The translations under genes were made by a program, and so were the position numbers. Positions 17,020 through 25,922 of a stretch of 63,007 nt of DNA are shown here, piece after piece. The notes under the pieces were generated by a model. The model ran no database searches. It saw nothing but the letters and a program-made list of their open reading frames with translations, and was not told the DNA's origin. Numbering within the stretch: the stretch's first letter is position 1; every line of letters starts with the position of its first letter. Location: NCBI GenBank assembly GCA_913776255.1, contig CAJYLV010000043.1, positions 1 to 63,007 on the forward strand. The letters are read 5' to 3'. The stretch is from an uncultured Sphingomonas sp. (lineage in GTDB: Bacteria > Pseudomonadota > Alphaproteobacteria > Sphingomonadales > Sphingomonadaceae).

Positions 17020-17595
17020 ATGATCGACGACGCGACGACCGGCACCCGCACGATGCGCCGCGATGCACTGGCGCGGCGCGGGGCGCTGATCGAGGCGGCG
17101 CGCGGCTGTTTCGCGCGCTCCGGCTATTTCGTCCCGCTCGAGGAGGTGGCCGATGCCGCCGGGGTCGGGCGCGGCACCTTCTATCGCAATTTCAGGGACC
17201 GGATGGCGCTGGCGCTGGCGGTGTTCGAGCGCGAGATCGACCGCATGGCGCCGTTGATCGATCCGACGCTGCCGCTCGATCGCGCACTGGCCAAATTGGT
17301 CACCGAGGGGCGCGAGACGACGGCGCTGTTCGCCCGTCTCGCGATCGACATGCCGCTCGACGGCGAGAATCGTCAGGCGTTCGACGACCTGAAAGCGCGG
17401 TTGGAGCGGTTGCTGATCCCGCTTGCCGCGCGCGGGCATCGCGACGGAACCTTATCGCCGACGATGGGCGCGCACGAACTCGCGATCGCGATGCGGATGC
17501 TTGGCGCGCTGGTCAATCCCGCGCCGGTCGAGCGTCGTCAGACGTTGCTGGAGGAGGCGCTGGCGCTGGTGATGGCGGGGCTACGGCCGCGCTGA
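17020..17595 (+). CDS. TetR family transcriptional regulator
   Basis: 191-residue repressor with an N-terminal helix-turn-helix at about 20-65 (RGALIEAARGCFARSGYFVP to GVGRGTFYRNFRDR) and a helical ligand domain. It converges on the EmrAB-type efflux operon, and its last 15 bases overlap the 3' end of the outer membrane factor gene. TetR regulators beside drug pumps usually repress them; the perfect palindrome before emrA (21,835-21,861) is a likely binding site (inference). Two in-frame ATG codons lie at 17,020 and 17,053, so the first 11 residues are uncertain. Confidence 0.9.
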   Translation: MIDDATTGTRTMRRDALARRGALIEAARGCFARSGYFVPLEEVADAAGVGRGTFYRNFRDRMALALAVFEREIDRMAPLIDPTLPLDRALAKLVTEGRETTALFARLAIDMPLDGENRQAFDDLKARLERLLIPLAARGHRDGTLSPTMGAHELAIAMRMLGALVNPAPVERRQTLLEEALALVMAGLRPR

Positions 17596-19026
17596 CGGCG
17601 CCGGATCGGTCCAGCCGAGCCCGAGGCTTTTCTGCACGGCGATGTAATTGTTGGTGAGCTGCGCGCGGCCCTGTTCGGCGCCGATCGTCGCGGAAAGCCG
17701 CTGCCGCTCGATGTCGAGCTGATCGACCAAGGTGCTGGTGCCAGCGTCGACGCGCTGCGCGTTGAGCGTCGCGGCGCGGGTGGCGGATTGCTCGGCCAGC
17801 AGCAATTGCGCGAGTTGCTGGCGCGCATTGCCGAACCGCGACAGGCTGGTCTCGGCATCCTGCAACGCCTCCAGCACGGTCTGGCGATATTGCGCGTCGG
17901 CGGCGTCGCGCTGCGCCTCGGCCTGGCGGACCGCGGCGCGGTTGCGGCCGAAGTCGAGGAACGACCAGTTGAGCATCGGCGCGGCGACCGTTGCGAGCTT
18001 CGACGGATCGAGCACGTCGCTGACCCCGGTGCCGCCGAGCCCGATGATGCCGAGCAGGTTGAGCGACGGGAATTGGCGCGCGGTGGCGACGCCGATCTGC
18101 GCGTTGCCCGCCGCCAGTGCGCGTTCGGCGGCGCGGATGTCGGGGCGGTGCTGGATCAGCGCGGCGGGATCGCCGATCGGCACCTGTGCGGGCGGCAGCG
18201 GCACCGCGACCGGCGTGGCGAGTGTCGCGTCGAGCGCACCGGGCGCGCGGCCGGTGAGGATCGCGAGCTGGCCCTTGTATTCGTCGATCTGCGCGGCGAG
18301 AGGGATGGTCTGCGCGTCGGTGCTGTTGAGCTGGTTGCGCAGCCGCTCGACCTGCAGCTGCGAGGCGGTGCCGGCGGCGTAGCGTTGCTCGACGAGCGCC
18401 AGCTGGCGGCGTTGCAGCGCGCTCGACTGCGCGTTGAGGCGCGCACGCGCCTGCGCGTCGCGGAGCGCGACATAGGCCTGTGCGACCTGCGCGGACAGCG
18501 TGACCTGCGCGTCGGCGAGCTGCGCGAAGCGTTGCCCCTCGGTGGCGCGCTGCTGTTCGAGCGTGCGGCGACCGCCGCCGAACAGATCGGGCTCCCATGA
18601 CGCCATTACGCCGAGATTGTAGAAGTCGAGCGTGGTGTCGCTGTTGCCGCCGCCCTGCTGTCCGCCGCCGAGATTGGTGCCCGGGAGGCGCGCGTTGAGG
18701 TACACCGCGCTGGCGCTGACCGACGGCAGGCGCGCGGCGCGTTGCTGGCGATATTGCTCCTGCGCGACGCGGAGATTGGCCTGCGCGGCATCGATCGTCG
18801 GGCTGTGCGCGAGCGCATCGTCGACCAGCGCGTCGAGCGTCGGGTCGTTCAGCGTCTCCCACCAGCGCGCGAGCCCCGGCGCGGGGGTCAGCGCCGGATC
18901 GGCGGCGCGGACGAACGTGCCGCGCGTCACCGCGTCAGAGGCGACCGCGGGCGGTCCCTTGTAATCGGGGCCGACGGTGCAGGCGCCGAGCAGCGCGAGC
19001 GTGAGGAGCGGGGAAACGTGGCGCAT
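17581..19026 (-). CDS. Efflux outer membrane factor lipoprotein, NodT/OprM type
   Basis: 481-residue TolC-like channel lipoprotein. It begins with a lipoprotein signal (LLTLALLGACTVGPDY, Cys near residue 16). Two repeated OEP halves follow, with long helical stretches rich in Gln/Ala and the typical WWETLNDPTLDALVDDAL start and FGRNRAAVRQAEAQRDAADA coiled region. It forms the outer membrane exit duct for the EmrA/EmrB pump encoded just upstream. The start ATG overlaps the emrB stop. Its 3' end overlaps tetR tail to tail. Confidence 0.93.
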   Translation of the reverse strand: MRHVSPLLTLALLGACTVGPDYKGPPAVASDAVTRGTFVRAADPALTPAPGLARWWETLNDPTLDALVDDALAHSPTIDAAQANLRVAQEQYRQQRAARLPSVSASAVYLNARLPGTNLGGGQQGGGNSDTTLDFYNLGVMASWEPDLFGGGRRTLEQQRATEGQRFAQLADAQVTLSAQVAQAYVALRDAQARARLNAQSSALQRRQLALVEQRYAAGTASQLQVERLRNQLNSTDAQTIPLAAQIDEYKGQLAILTGRAPGALDATLATPVAVPLPPAQVPIGDPAALIQHRPDIRAAERALAAGNAQIGVATARQFPSLNLLGIIGLGGTGVSDVLDPSKLATVAAPMLNWSFLDFGRNRAAVRQAEAQRDAADAQYRQTVLEALQDAETSLSRFGNARQQLAQLLLAEQSATRAATLNAQRVDAGTSTLVDQLDIERQRLSATIGAEQGRAQLTNNYIAVQKSLGLGWTDPAPSARP

Positions 19027-20609
19027 CAGTGCATCGCCGCCGGCGCGGCGCCCTTGGGAAGCGGACGGAGGAAGAAGACGAGCGGGAGAACGACCAGCGT
19101 CCCCATGCCCATGATCCAGAAGATGTCGTTGTAGGTCATGACCAGCGCCTGTCCCTGGATCTGCTGACCGAGCGCGCGGATCGCGGTCTGCGGCCCGCCG
19201 AGCGAACTGGCGGTCGCCGCCATATAGTCCTGCACGCGCACCGAATTGGCGTTGAGCGATTCCTCGATCCGCCGCGCGTGGAACCACGAGCGCTGGTCCT
19301 GGAGGATCGCGATCCCGGCCAGCGCGAAGCTGCCGCCGAGATTGCGCATCGCGCTGAACAGCCCGGAGGCGTCGCCGGCCTCGGCGGGCGGGACCGAGCG
19401 GATCGCGGCCTGGCTGAGGAACAGCATCGCGAGGATCTGTCCGACGCCGCGCAGCAACTGCGACTCGGTGAAATCGCTGCCGACCGAATCGATCGTTAGA
19501 CTGGCGTCGAGCAGCGCCGATGCGCCCATGATGAGCAACCCGGCGCCAACCGCCAGCCGGATGTCGACGCGCACCAGCAGGATCGGGACGATCGCCATCA
19601 TGAACAGGCTGGGGATGCCGGCAAGCAGCACGACCTTGCCCGATTGCAGCGCATTGTAATTGGCGATCGCGGCGAGGAATTGCGGAATCGCATAGGAAGT
19701 GCCGTAGAGCACGACGCCGAGCACCAATCCCATGATCGCCACCGAGCCGAATTGCCGATCGAGCAGCAGCCGCAGCTTGATGACCGGGCGTCGCGCGACG
19801 ACCTGCCCGGCGAGCAACAGCCCGAAACCCAGCAAGGTCACCGCGAACATCCAGCGGATCAGCTCGGACGAGAACCATTGCTCGCGCTGTCCTTCCTCAA
19901 GGAAGACGGTCAGCCCGCCGAGCCCAAGCGCGAGCCCGGCGATCCCCAGCCAGTCGGCCTCGCGGATCAGGTGCAGCCGCGACGGTTCGTGGCGAAGCCC
20001 GATCAGGAGCAGCAGCACGAGGATGCCGCAGATCGGCACGTTGAGGAAGAAGGCGTAATGCCAGCTGATGTTCTCGGTCAGCCAGCCGCCGATCAGCGGC
20101 CCCAGCACCGGCCCCATGATCGCGGTCATGCCGAAGGCGGCGATGCCGATCGGCTGTTGCGACCGGGGCAGGCGCTGCGCGATGATCGTCTGCGCGGTGG
20201 GAATCATCGCGCCGCCGGTGAAGCCCTGACCGACACGCCCGACGATCATCTGCGGCAGCGTGTCGGCCGCGCCGCAGATCACCGAGAAGATCGTGAACAG
20301 CACCGCCGCGACCAGCAGGAAGGTGCGCAGCCCCAGCAGCCGTTCCAGCCACGCCGCCATCGGGATGATGACGATCTCGGCGACCAGATAGGCGGTAGCG
20401 ATCCACGTCCCTTCGGTGCCGCTCGCGCCGATTTCCCCTTGAATGGTCGGTAGCGCCGAGTTGACGATCGAGATGTCGAGCGTCGCCATGAACGCGCCGA
20501 GCGTGCCCGCCGCGACCGCGAGCCACGCGCCGAGATCGGCGCGCTCCGCCCCGCCCGCGGGCAAGTCGCTGCGCTTCGCGGCCGAAGCGTCGGGGACCGC
20601 GCTGGCCAT
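19026..20609 (-). CDS. emrB: MFS multidrug exporter, DHA2 (EmrB/QacA) family
   Basis: Proton-driven exporter of 527 residues with 14 predicted helices. The DHA2 signature around helix 1 is visible (ATLDISIVNSALPTIQGEIG), as are the motif A-like loop after helix 2-3 and motif C in helix 5 (GPVLGPLIGGWLTENISWHY). It works with the adaptor EmrA and an outer membrane factor to move drugs or toxic compounds across both membranes. Two bases separate it from emrA. Substrates cannot be predicted. Confidence 0.95.
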   Translation of the reverse strand: MASAVPDASAAKRSDLPAGGAERADLGAWLAVAAGTLGAFMATLDISIVNSALPTIQGEIGASGTEGTWIATAYLVAEIVIIPMAAWLERLLGLRTFLLVAAVLFTIFSVICGAADTLPQMIVGRVGQGFTGGAMIPTAQTIIAQRLPRSQQPIGIAAFGMTAIMGPVLGPLIGGWLTENISWHYAFFLNVPICGILVLLLLIGLRHEPSRLHLIREADWLGIAGLALGLGGLTVFLEEGQREQWFSSELIRWMFAVTLLGFGLLLAGQVVARRPVIKLRLLLDRQFGSVAIMGLVLGVVLYGTSYAIPQFLAAIANYNALQSGKVVLLAGIPSLFMMAIVPILLVRVDIRLAVGAGLLIMGASALLDASLTIDSVGSDFTESQLLRGVGQILAMLFLSQAAIRSVPPAEAGDASGLFSAMRNLGGSFALAGIAILQDQRSWFHARRIEESLNANSVRVQDYMAATASSLGGPQTAIRALGQQIQGQALVMTYNDIFWIMGMGTLVVLPLVFFLRPLPKGAAPAAMH

Positions 20610-20611
20610 CG

Positions 20612-21784
20612 TCAGCGCTCCTGCCGGTTGGCCTTGCGTTGTTCGTCGCGCAGCCGCTCAATCTCGTCCTTGGCCGAACGGGTGTCGACCGTCACCTCGA
20701 CCGACAGGCCGGGGACGAGCAGGCGGCGGGTCTGCGGTGTGGCCTCCAGCGCGATCCGCACCGGCACGCGCTGTGTGATCTTCGTGAAGTTGCCGGTCGC
20801 GTTCTGCGGCGGCAGCAGCGAGAATTGCGCGCCGGTGCCCGGCGAGAAGCTGGCGACGCGGCCCTTCAGCGTGATCCCGTCGAGCGCGTCGACCTTGATC
20901 TCGGCGGGCTGGCCGGGCCGCATCAGCGCGAGCTGCGTCTCCTTGAAATTGGCGGTGATGTAGAGCTTGTCGAGCGGCACCAGCGACATCAGCCGCGTGC
21001 CGGTGCCGGCATATTGGCCGATGTTGACGGTCTTGTCGCCGACGCGCCCGTCGATCGCGGCGCGGATCAGCGTGGCGTTGAGGTCGACGCTCGCCGCGCT
21101 CTGTTGCGCACGCGCGGCCTGTGCCTGCGCGAGGCCCTGCTTGATCTGCGTCTCGAAGGTGGCGACGCGGCGCTGCTGCATCGCGACCGCCGCTTCCTGC
21201 GCGCGCACCGCCTGCGCGGACTGCTGCGCGGTGAGCTGCAATTGCGCGAGCTGCTGGCGGGTCTCCGCGCCCGAGGCGGCGAGCGGGCGATAGCGCGCGA
21301 CCTCGGCGGCGTCATGCGCGGCCTTCTCGCGTGCCGAGGCGAGCTGCGCGCGCGCCTGCTCGATCGCGGCATATTGTTCGCGGACCTGCGCGCGGGCGCT
21401 GTCGGCCTGCGCATCGGCAACGGCAATCTGCGCCTCGGCCTGCGCGGCCTGTGCCTGCGAGTTGCGCGGATCGATGCGCACCAGCGGCTGGCCGGCGCGC
21501 ACGTCCTGATTGTCGGTGACGAACACCTCGGCGACATAGCCGGCGACGCGCGGGGCGACGACCACCATGTCGGCGCGGACCTGCGCGTCGTTGGTGTCCT
21601 GCATGTATTGCCCGGTCGCCTGATAGCGCAGATACCAGATCGTCCCCGCCGCCACCACCGCGAGCGCGACGACGATCAGGATCGTCTTGGCGCGGCCGCT
21701 GAGCTTGCGGCGCGCCGGCTGGTCGGCCGACGCTGCCTCGGCGTCGGTCGCGGGTTCGTTCGAGGGCTCGGCCGCTTCTGCCAT
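20612..21784 (-). CDS. emrA: HlyD/EmrA family membrane fusion protein
   Basis: Periplasmic adaptor of 390 residues for the EmrB exporter. One membrane helix lies at about 34-52 (ILIVVALAVVAAGTIWYL). Next come a biotinyl-lipoyl-like half motif (VVVAPRVAGYVAEVFV), a long Ala/Gln-rich coiled coil (about 115-225), the second lipoyl half (IRAAIDGRVGDKTVNIGQY) and a beta-barrel domain. It is the first gene of the efflux operon. A perfect inverted repeat lies 50-77 bases upstream of its start and probably carries the operator. Confidence 0.94.
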   Translation of the reverse strand: MAEAAEPSNEPATDAEAASADQPARRKLSGRAKTILIVVALAVVAAGTIWYLRYQATGQYMQDTNDAQVRADMVVVAPRVAGYVAEVFVTDNQDVRAGQPLVRIDPRNSQAQAAQAEAQIAVADAQADSARAQVREQYAAIEQARAQLASAREKAAHDAAEVARYRPLAASGAETRQQLAQLQLTAQQSAQAVRAQEAAVAMQQRRVATFETQIKQGLAQAQAARAQQSAASVDLNATLIRAAIDGRVGDKTVNIGQYAGTGTRLMSLVPLDKLYITANFKETQLALMRPGQPAEIKVDALDGITLKGRVASFSPGTGAQFSLLPPQNATGNFTKITQRVPVRIALEATPQTRRLLVPGLSVEVTVDTRSAKDEIERLRDEQRKANRQER

Positions 21785-21834
21785 GTGTTCAATTCCGCTT
21801 GATGCCGATCGACGCCGCTGCGCCGTCCGCTATT

Positions 21835-21861
21835 CCTAAGCGGACAATATGTCCGCTTAGG
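21835..21861. promoter_or_regulatory. Perfect 27-bp palindrome, likely efflux operator
   Basis: Arms CCTAAGCGGACA (21,835-21,846) and TGTCCGCTTAGG (21,850-21,861) are perfect reverse complements around the spacer ATA. It is in the gap between emrA and the divergent FadR-type regulator gene. Size and symmetry suit a TetR-family dimer site; the tetR at the far end of the operon is the first candidate, the neighbouring FadR-type regulator the second. Confidence 0.7.
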
Positions 21862-21988
21862 GGCGGGCCGCAAGTGACAATGCTGCAATGCACACACATT
21901 GATGAGATTATTGCCGATTATGCTGGGCGCGACCGATCGGGCGGGTTACGTTGCCGCCCGGCGGCGCGATGATGCCGTACAGGGGAGA

Positions 21989-22696
21989 ATGTCGTCGGTG
22001 CAGCATGCTTTCGGTCGGAACCTGACCTACGGCCTTCACGAGACGCTGGGCCGCGCGATCGTCGTCGGCGATTATGCCGACAAGCCGTTCCCCAACGAGG
22101 CGGATATCGTGCGCGAGCATGGCGTGAGCCGCTCGGTCACGCGCGAGGCGGTGAAGATGCTGGCCGCCAAGGGCCTGCTTGGCGCGCGACCGAAGCAGGG
22201 AACGTTCGTCCTCCCCGAGGAAGCGTGGAACCTGCTCGACCCCGACGTGCTGCGCTGGCTGCTCGAGCGTGAGGCGTCGATCGACCTCTTGCGCCATTTC
22301 AATGAATTGCGCGTCGGCGTCGAGCCGGAGGCGGCGGCGCTGGCGGCGCGCGGGGCGAGCGAGGAGCAGCAGGCGGGTATCTCCGCGGGGCTCGCGCGGA
22401 TGGTGGCCGCGGAGCGTGGCGAGGACGACCCGCTCGATGCCGACATCGCTTTCCATGTCGCGGTCCTCCGCGCGTCGAATAATCCGTTCTTCCTTCAGTT
22501 CCGTGAGATGGTGAGCACCGCGCTGCGCACCTCGATCCGCTTCACCAACCAGATCGCGGGGCGCACCGCCAATATCGCCGAGCATACCGCCGTCCGGGAT
22601 GCGATTCTCGCGGGCGACGCCGATGGCGCGCACGCGGCGATGCGCGGGTTGATCGTCAACGTCCTGACGCTGATCGAGCCGGCCACGGGCGGATAA
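21989..22696 (+). CDS. FadR-type GntR family regulator
   Basis: Regulator of about 235 residues. N-terminal winged helix: ALGLHETLGRAIVVGDY-like start, PNEADIVREHGVSRSVTREA (about 35-55) and GLLGARPKQGTFVLP. The C-terminal FCD domain has the metal- or acid-binding pattern: an Asp in DADIAFHVAVLRASNNPFF and further His residues in EHTAVRDAI. FCD regulators usually sense sugar acids or other carboxylates, but no catabolic operon is adjacent. I choose ATG 21,989 because AGGGGAGA precedes it; an upstream ATG at 21,899 would add 30 residues without domain character. Confidence 0.88.
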   Translation: MSSVQHAFGRNLTYGLHETLGRAIVVGDYADKPFPNEADIVREHGVSRSVTREAVKMLAAKGLLGARPKQGTFVLPEEAWNLLDPDVLRWLLEREASIDLLRHFNELRVGVEPEAAALAARGASEEQQAGISAGLARMVAAERGEDDPLDADIAFHVAVLRASNNPFFLQFREMVSTALRTSIRFTNQIAGRTANIAEHTAVRDAILAGDADGAHAAMRGLIVNVLTLIEPATGG

Positions 22697-22728
22697 GGAT
22701 TCATGGCGCTGCCTTGACGACAGGCGGG

Positions 22729-25218
22729 TCACAACGTCCGCAGCATCTGTGCCGGACGCGCGCGGAGCGCCGGGATGCTGCCCGCGACGCCGATCCCGAC
22801 CGTCACCGCGCTCGCCAGCCCCAGCGTCGCCGCGACGCGCAGCGCGTCGGGCGCGAACGCCATGTCGAACACGCGCGTCACGACATACCAGCCCGCCGCG
22901 CCACCCGCGACCAGCGCCACCGCCGACAGCAACGCGGCGAGCAAGGCATATTCGATCGCCTGCGCCGCCAGCACCTGCCGCGTGCTGCCGCCGAGCAGCT
23001 TGAGCACGACCGCGTCATAGCGGCGCGCGCGCCCCGAGGCGGCCACCGCGCCGACCAGCACCGCCAGCCCGGCGAGCACCGTCGCCGCGGCGGCGACGCG
23101 CACCGCGGTCGCGATCTGGCCGAGCAGCGCCGACACCTGCCCGATCACGTCGCCGGTGCGGATCAGCGTCACCGCGGGCATCGCGCGCGCGACGCTGCGC
23201 GCGATCGCGCCGTCGCGCGCGGGCGGCGCGTAGACGCTCGCGAGCAGGCTGTGCGGCGCTTCCTCGATATAGCCGGGGGAGAAGACGATCGCGAAGTTGA
23301 GGCCCAGCCCCTTCCAGTCGATCCTGCGCAGCGCGGCGATCCGCGCCGGTACGTCGACGCCGAGTACCGAAACGGTGATCGTATCGCCGACCCGGAGCCC
23401 GAGCGCCTGCGCGGCACGATCCTCGATCGAGACGAGCGGCGGGCCGTCGTAATCGGCGGGCCACCAGCGACCCGCCACGACCTGATTGCGCGGCGGGACG
23501 GTCGCCGACCAGGTGAGCGTGCGGTCGCCACGCAGCACCCAGGCGTCGGCGGGGAGCGTCCTGAGCCGCGTCGTCGGCACGCCCTTGATCGCGACGATCG
23601 CGCCGCGCAGCGACGGCACCGCCTCGATCCGCGCGTTGGGTGCGGCGGTCAGGACGGCGGCGCGGAAGGTCGCGGCGTCCTCGGCGGGCACGTCGGCGGC
23701 GAAGAAGCGGGGCGCGCGGGCGGGGGCGCTGCCGGCGAGTTCGGCGGACAGGCTGGCGTCGATCACCGTCAGCGCGACGAACAGCGAGAAGCCGAGCCCG
23801 AGCGCGACGACCAGCCGGTCGGTCGCGGCGCCGGGGCGATGGAGGTTGGCGAGCGCGAGCCGTGGTAGCGGCGCGCGCGGGCGCGGTAGTCGTGCGAGCA
23901 GGCGGCGCAACGCGACGCCGACCAGCCACAGCAGCAGCACCAGCCCGGCGGTCGCGGCGACGAAGCCGGCGGCGAGCACATGATCGGTCGCCGACCAGAC
24001 CGCGAGCGCGATCAGGGCACCGAGCAGCGCAGCCATCGGCGCGAGCACGCGCCACGACGGGCGACCGGTGTCGGCAAGCGCGTCGCGCAACAAGGTCGCG
24101 GCGGGGACGCGACGTGCCTGTGCGAGCGCCGGGAGCGCGAACAGCAGCGCCACCAATGTGCCGAGCACCGCCGCGGTGGCGAGCGGGAGCGGGTAGAGCG
24201 CCAGCCGTGGCGTGATCGGCAGCGCGTCGCCCGCCACGCGTGCGACGATCCACGGCACCGCCGCGCCCAGCGCCAGCCCCGGCAGCATGCCGGCCGCGCC
24301 GACCGATGCCAGCTCGATCAGGAACAGCCGCGCGATCAGTGTCGAGCGCGCGCCGAGCACCTTGAGCGTCGCGACCATCTTCGTGCGCGCGGCGAGATAG
24401 GCGGTGACGCCGCTGCCGACGCCGACCCCGGCGATCGCGAGCGCGGCGAGCCCGACGAGCAGCAGGAACTGCCCGAGCGTCGCGATCCCGCCGCGCACGC
24501 CGCGTCCGGCATTCTCGGTGGTGCGCGGGGTCCAGCCGGCGTCGGGGAAGCGCGCGGCGAGCCGCTTGCCGACCGCCCCGGCGCGCGCGGGATCGGGGAG
24601 CGCGATGCGGTAGCCGCTGCGGTACAGGCTGCCGGGCTGGAGCAGGGCGCTGGCGTCGAGCCCGGCCATGTCGACCAGCGCCGGGCTGCCGAGCGCGAAG
24701 CCGGCTCCCAGCCGGTCGGGTTCCTCCGCGATCAGCCCGATGACGCGGAACGGCTGCGTGCCGAGCCGGATCGTGTCGCCGACGCGCGCGCCGAGCCGGT
24801 CGGCGAGCGCGGGGGCGATCGCCACCTGCGCGCCGTGCGGGCGGGCCGCCAGCGCGCCGGGGGCGAGGCGGAAGCGCCCGACCAGCGGCCAGCGATCGTC
24901 GACGCCGCGCAGATCGACCAGGGTATCCTGATCGCCCTTGTGCGCCATCGCGCGCAGCGACACGACCTCCGCGACCGGGCCAGCGGCGGTGAAGGCGGCC
25001 AGCTCCTCGGGGGTGGCGCGGCGTTGCGAGACGACCAGCTCGACGTCGCCGCCCAGCATCGCGCGCCCCTGCGCATCGAGCGCGGCGAGCATCGCGGCGG
25101 ACAGGCTGCCGATCCCGGCGAGCGCCGCGGTGCCGAGGAACAGGCACATCGCCAGCAACAGCAACCCGCGCCCGCCGCGGCGCAGGTCGCGAAACGCCAG
25201 TGTCGCAGCGATGCTCAC
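22729..25218 (-). CDS. ABC transporter permease, FtsX/YbbP family
   Basis: 829-residue membrane protein with two FtsX-like permease domains: one helix near residue 20, three helices around 250-345, a set of helices around 390-480, and a final group at 700-820. Large extracytoplasmic parts lie between them. This is the YbbP arrangement that accompanies the ATPase YbbA and esterase TesA. Such exporters of the lipoprotein-mobilising or mechanotransmitting class act on lipids or envelope substrates; the substrate here is unknown. It starts at GTG 25,218, overlapping the ATPase stop. Confidence 0.92.
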   Translation of the reverse strand: MSIAATLAFRDLRRGGRGLLLLAMCLFLGTAALAGIGSLSAAMLAALDAQGRAMLGGDVELVVSQRRATPEELAAFTAAGPVAEVVSLRAMAHKGDQDTLVDLRGVDDRWPLVGRFRLAPGALAARPHGAQVAIAPALADRLGARVGDTIRLGTQPFRVIGLIAEEPDRLGAGFALGSPALVDMAGLDASALLQPGSLYRSGYRIALPDPARAGAVGKRLAARFPDAGWTPRTTENAGRGVRGGIATLGQFLLLVGLAALAIAGVGVGSGVTAYLAARTKMVATLKVLGARSTLIARLFLIELASVGAAGMLPGLALGAAVPWIVARVAGDALPITPRLALYPLPLATAAVLGTLVALLFALPALAQARRVPAATLLRDALADTGRPSWRVLAPMAALLGALIALAVWSATDHVLAAGFVAATAGLVLLLWLVGVALRRLLARLPRPRAPLPRLALANLHRPGAATDRLVVALGLGFSLFVALTVIDASLSAELAGSAPARAPRFFAADVPAEDAATFRAAVLTAAPNARIEAVPSLRGAIVAIKGVPTTRLRTLPADAWVLRGDRTLTWSATVPPRNQVVAGRWWPADYDGPPLVSIEDRAAQALGLRVGDTITVSVLGVDVPARIAALRRIDWKGLGLNFAIVFSPGYIEEAPHSLLASVYAPPARDGAIARSVARAMPAVTLIRTGDVIGQVSALLGQIATAVRVAAAATVLAGLAVLVGAVAASGRARRYDAVVLKLLGGSTRQVLAAQAIEYALLAALLSAVALVAGGAAGWYVVTRVFDMAFAPDALRVAATLGLASAVTVGIGVAGSIPALRARPAQMLRTL

Positions 25219-25922
25219 GCGCGGGAAGCGTCGGCGACGATGCGGCCGTCGGTCAGCTCGACGACCCGCGCGCAGCGGGCCGCGAGCGCGGGATCGTGGG
25301 TGATGACCAGCATCGTCGTCCCCGCGCTCGCGGCGCGCGCGAACAGCAGGTCCATGATCGCCGCGCCGGTCGCGGTGTCGAGATTGCCGGTCGGCTCGTC
25401 GGCGAAGAGGAGCGCGGGGCGCCCGACCAGCGCGCGCGCGATCGCGACGCGCTGTTGCTCGCCGCCGGAGAGCTGCGCGGGATAATGATCGGTGCGCGCC
25501 GCGAGTCCGACCGCCGCCAGCTCGGCACGCGCGCGGTCGAAGGCGTCGGGTTCGCCGGCAAGCTCCAGCGGCACCGCAACATTTTCGAGTGCGGTCATCG
25601 TCGGGAGCAAGTGGAAGGCCTGCAGGACGATCCCGATCCGCCCGCGCCGTGCGACCGCCAACGCATCCTCGTCGAGTGCGGTGAAATCGAGTCCCGCGAC
25701 CTGGACCTCGCCCGCGCTAGGTCGCTCGAGTCCGGCGAGCACCGCCATTAGCGATGACTTGCCCGACCCCGACGCGCCGAGCAGCGCGACGGTCTCGCCG
25801 GTTTCGACCGTCAGGTCGATGCCGTGGAGGATGTCGACGCGCGCGGGCGGCTTGCCGAGCGCGAGGCGGACGTTGCGCGCCCGGATCGGCACGCTATCTG
25901 AAGCGGATGGAAGGCCGGTCAC
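25215..25922 (-). CDS. ABC transporter ATP-binding protein, YbbA/LolD type
   Basis: ATPase partner of the YbbP-like permease. Walker A is GASGSGKS, the Q-loop is in LQAFHLLP, the signature is LSGGEQQR, Walker B ends LLFADEPTGNLD and the switch His is in VITHDP, all in the order of the MacB/LolD group. The start is uncertain: GTG 25,922 or 25,928 would overlap the start of the divergent tesA gene by 16-22 bases, while GTG 25,892 would begin right at VPIRARNVRL and avoid the overlap. None has a strong ribosome site. Confidence 0.92.
   Translation of the reverse strand: MTGLPSASDSVPIRARNVRLALGKPPARVDILHGIDLTVETGETVALLGASGSGKSSLMAVLAGLERPSAGEVQVAGLDFTALDEDALAVARRGRIGIVLQAFHLLPTMTALENVAVPLELAGEPDAFDRARAELAAVGLAARTDHYPAQLSGGEQQRVAIARALVGRPALLFADEPTGNLDTATGAAIMDLLFARAASAGTTMLVITHDPALAARCARVVELTDGRIVADASRA

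Noticed and set aside
17581..17595. Tail-to-tail overlaps (tetR/outer membrane factor, cobQ/cobS, folB/exported protein) as antisense regulators
   Set aside because: Overlaps of 15-26 bases at 3' ends are common in compact high-GC genomes and need no special explanation.
21899..21988. Longer start for the FadR-type regulator
   Set aside because: The added 30 residues have no domain character, and ATG 21,989 has a clear AGGGGAGA ribosome site.
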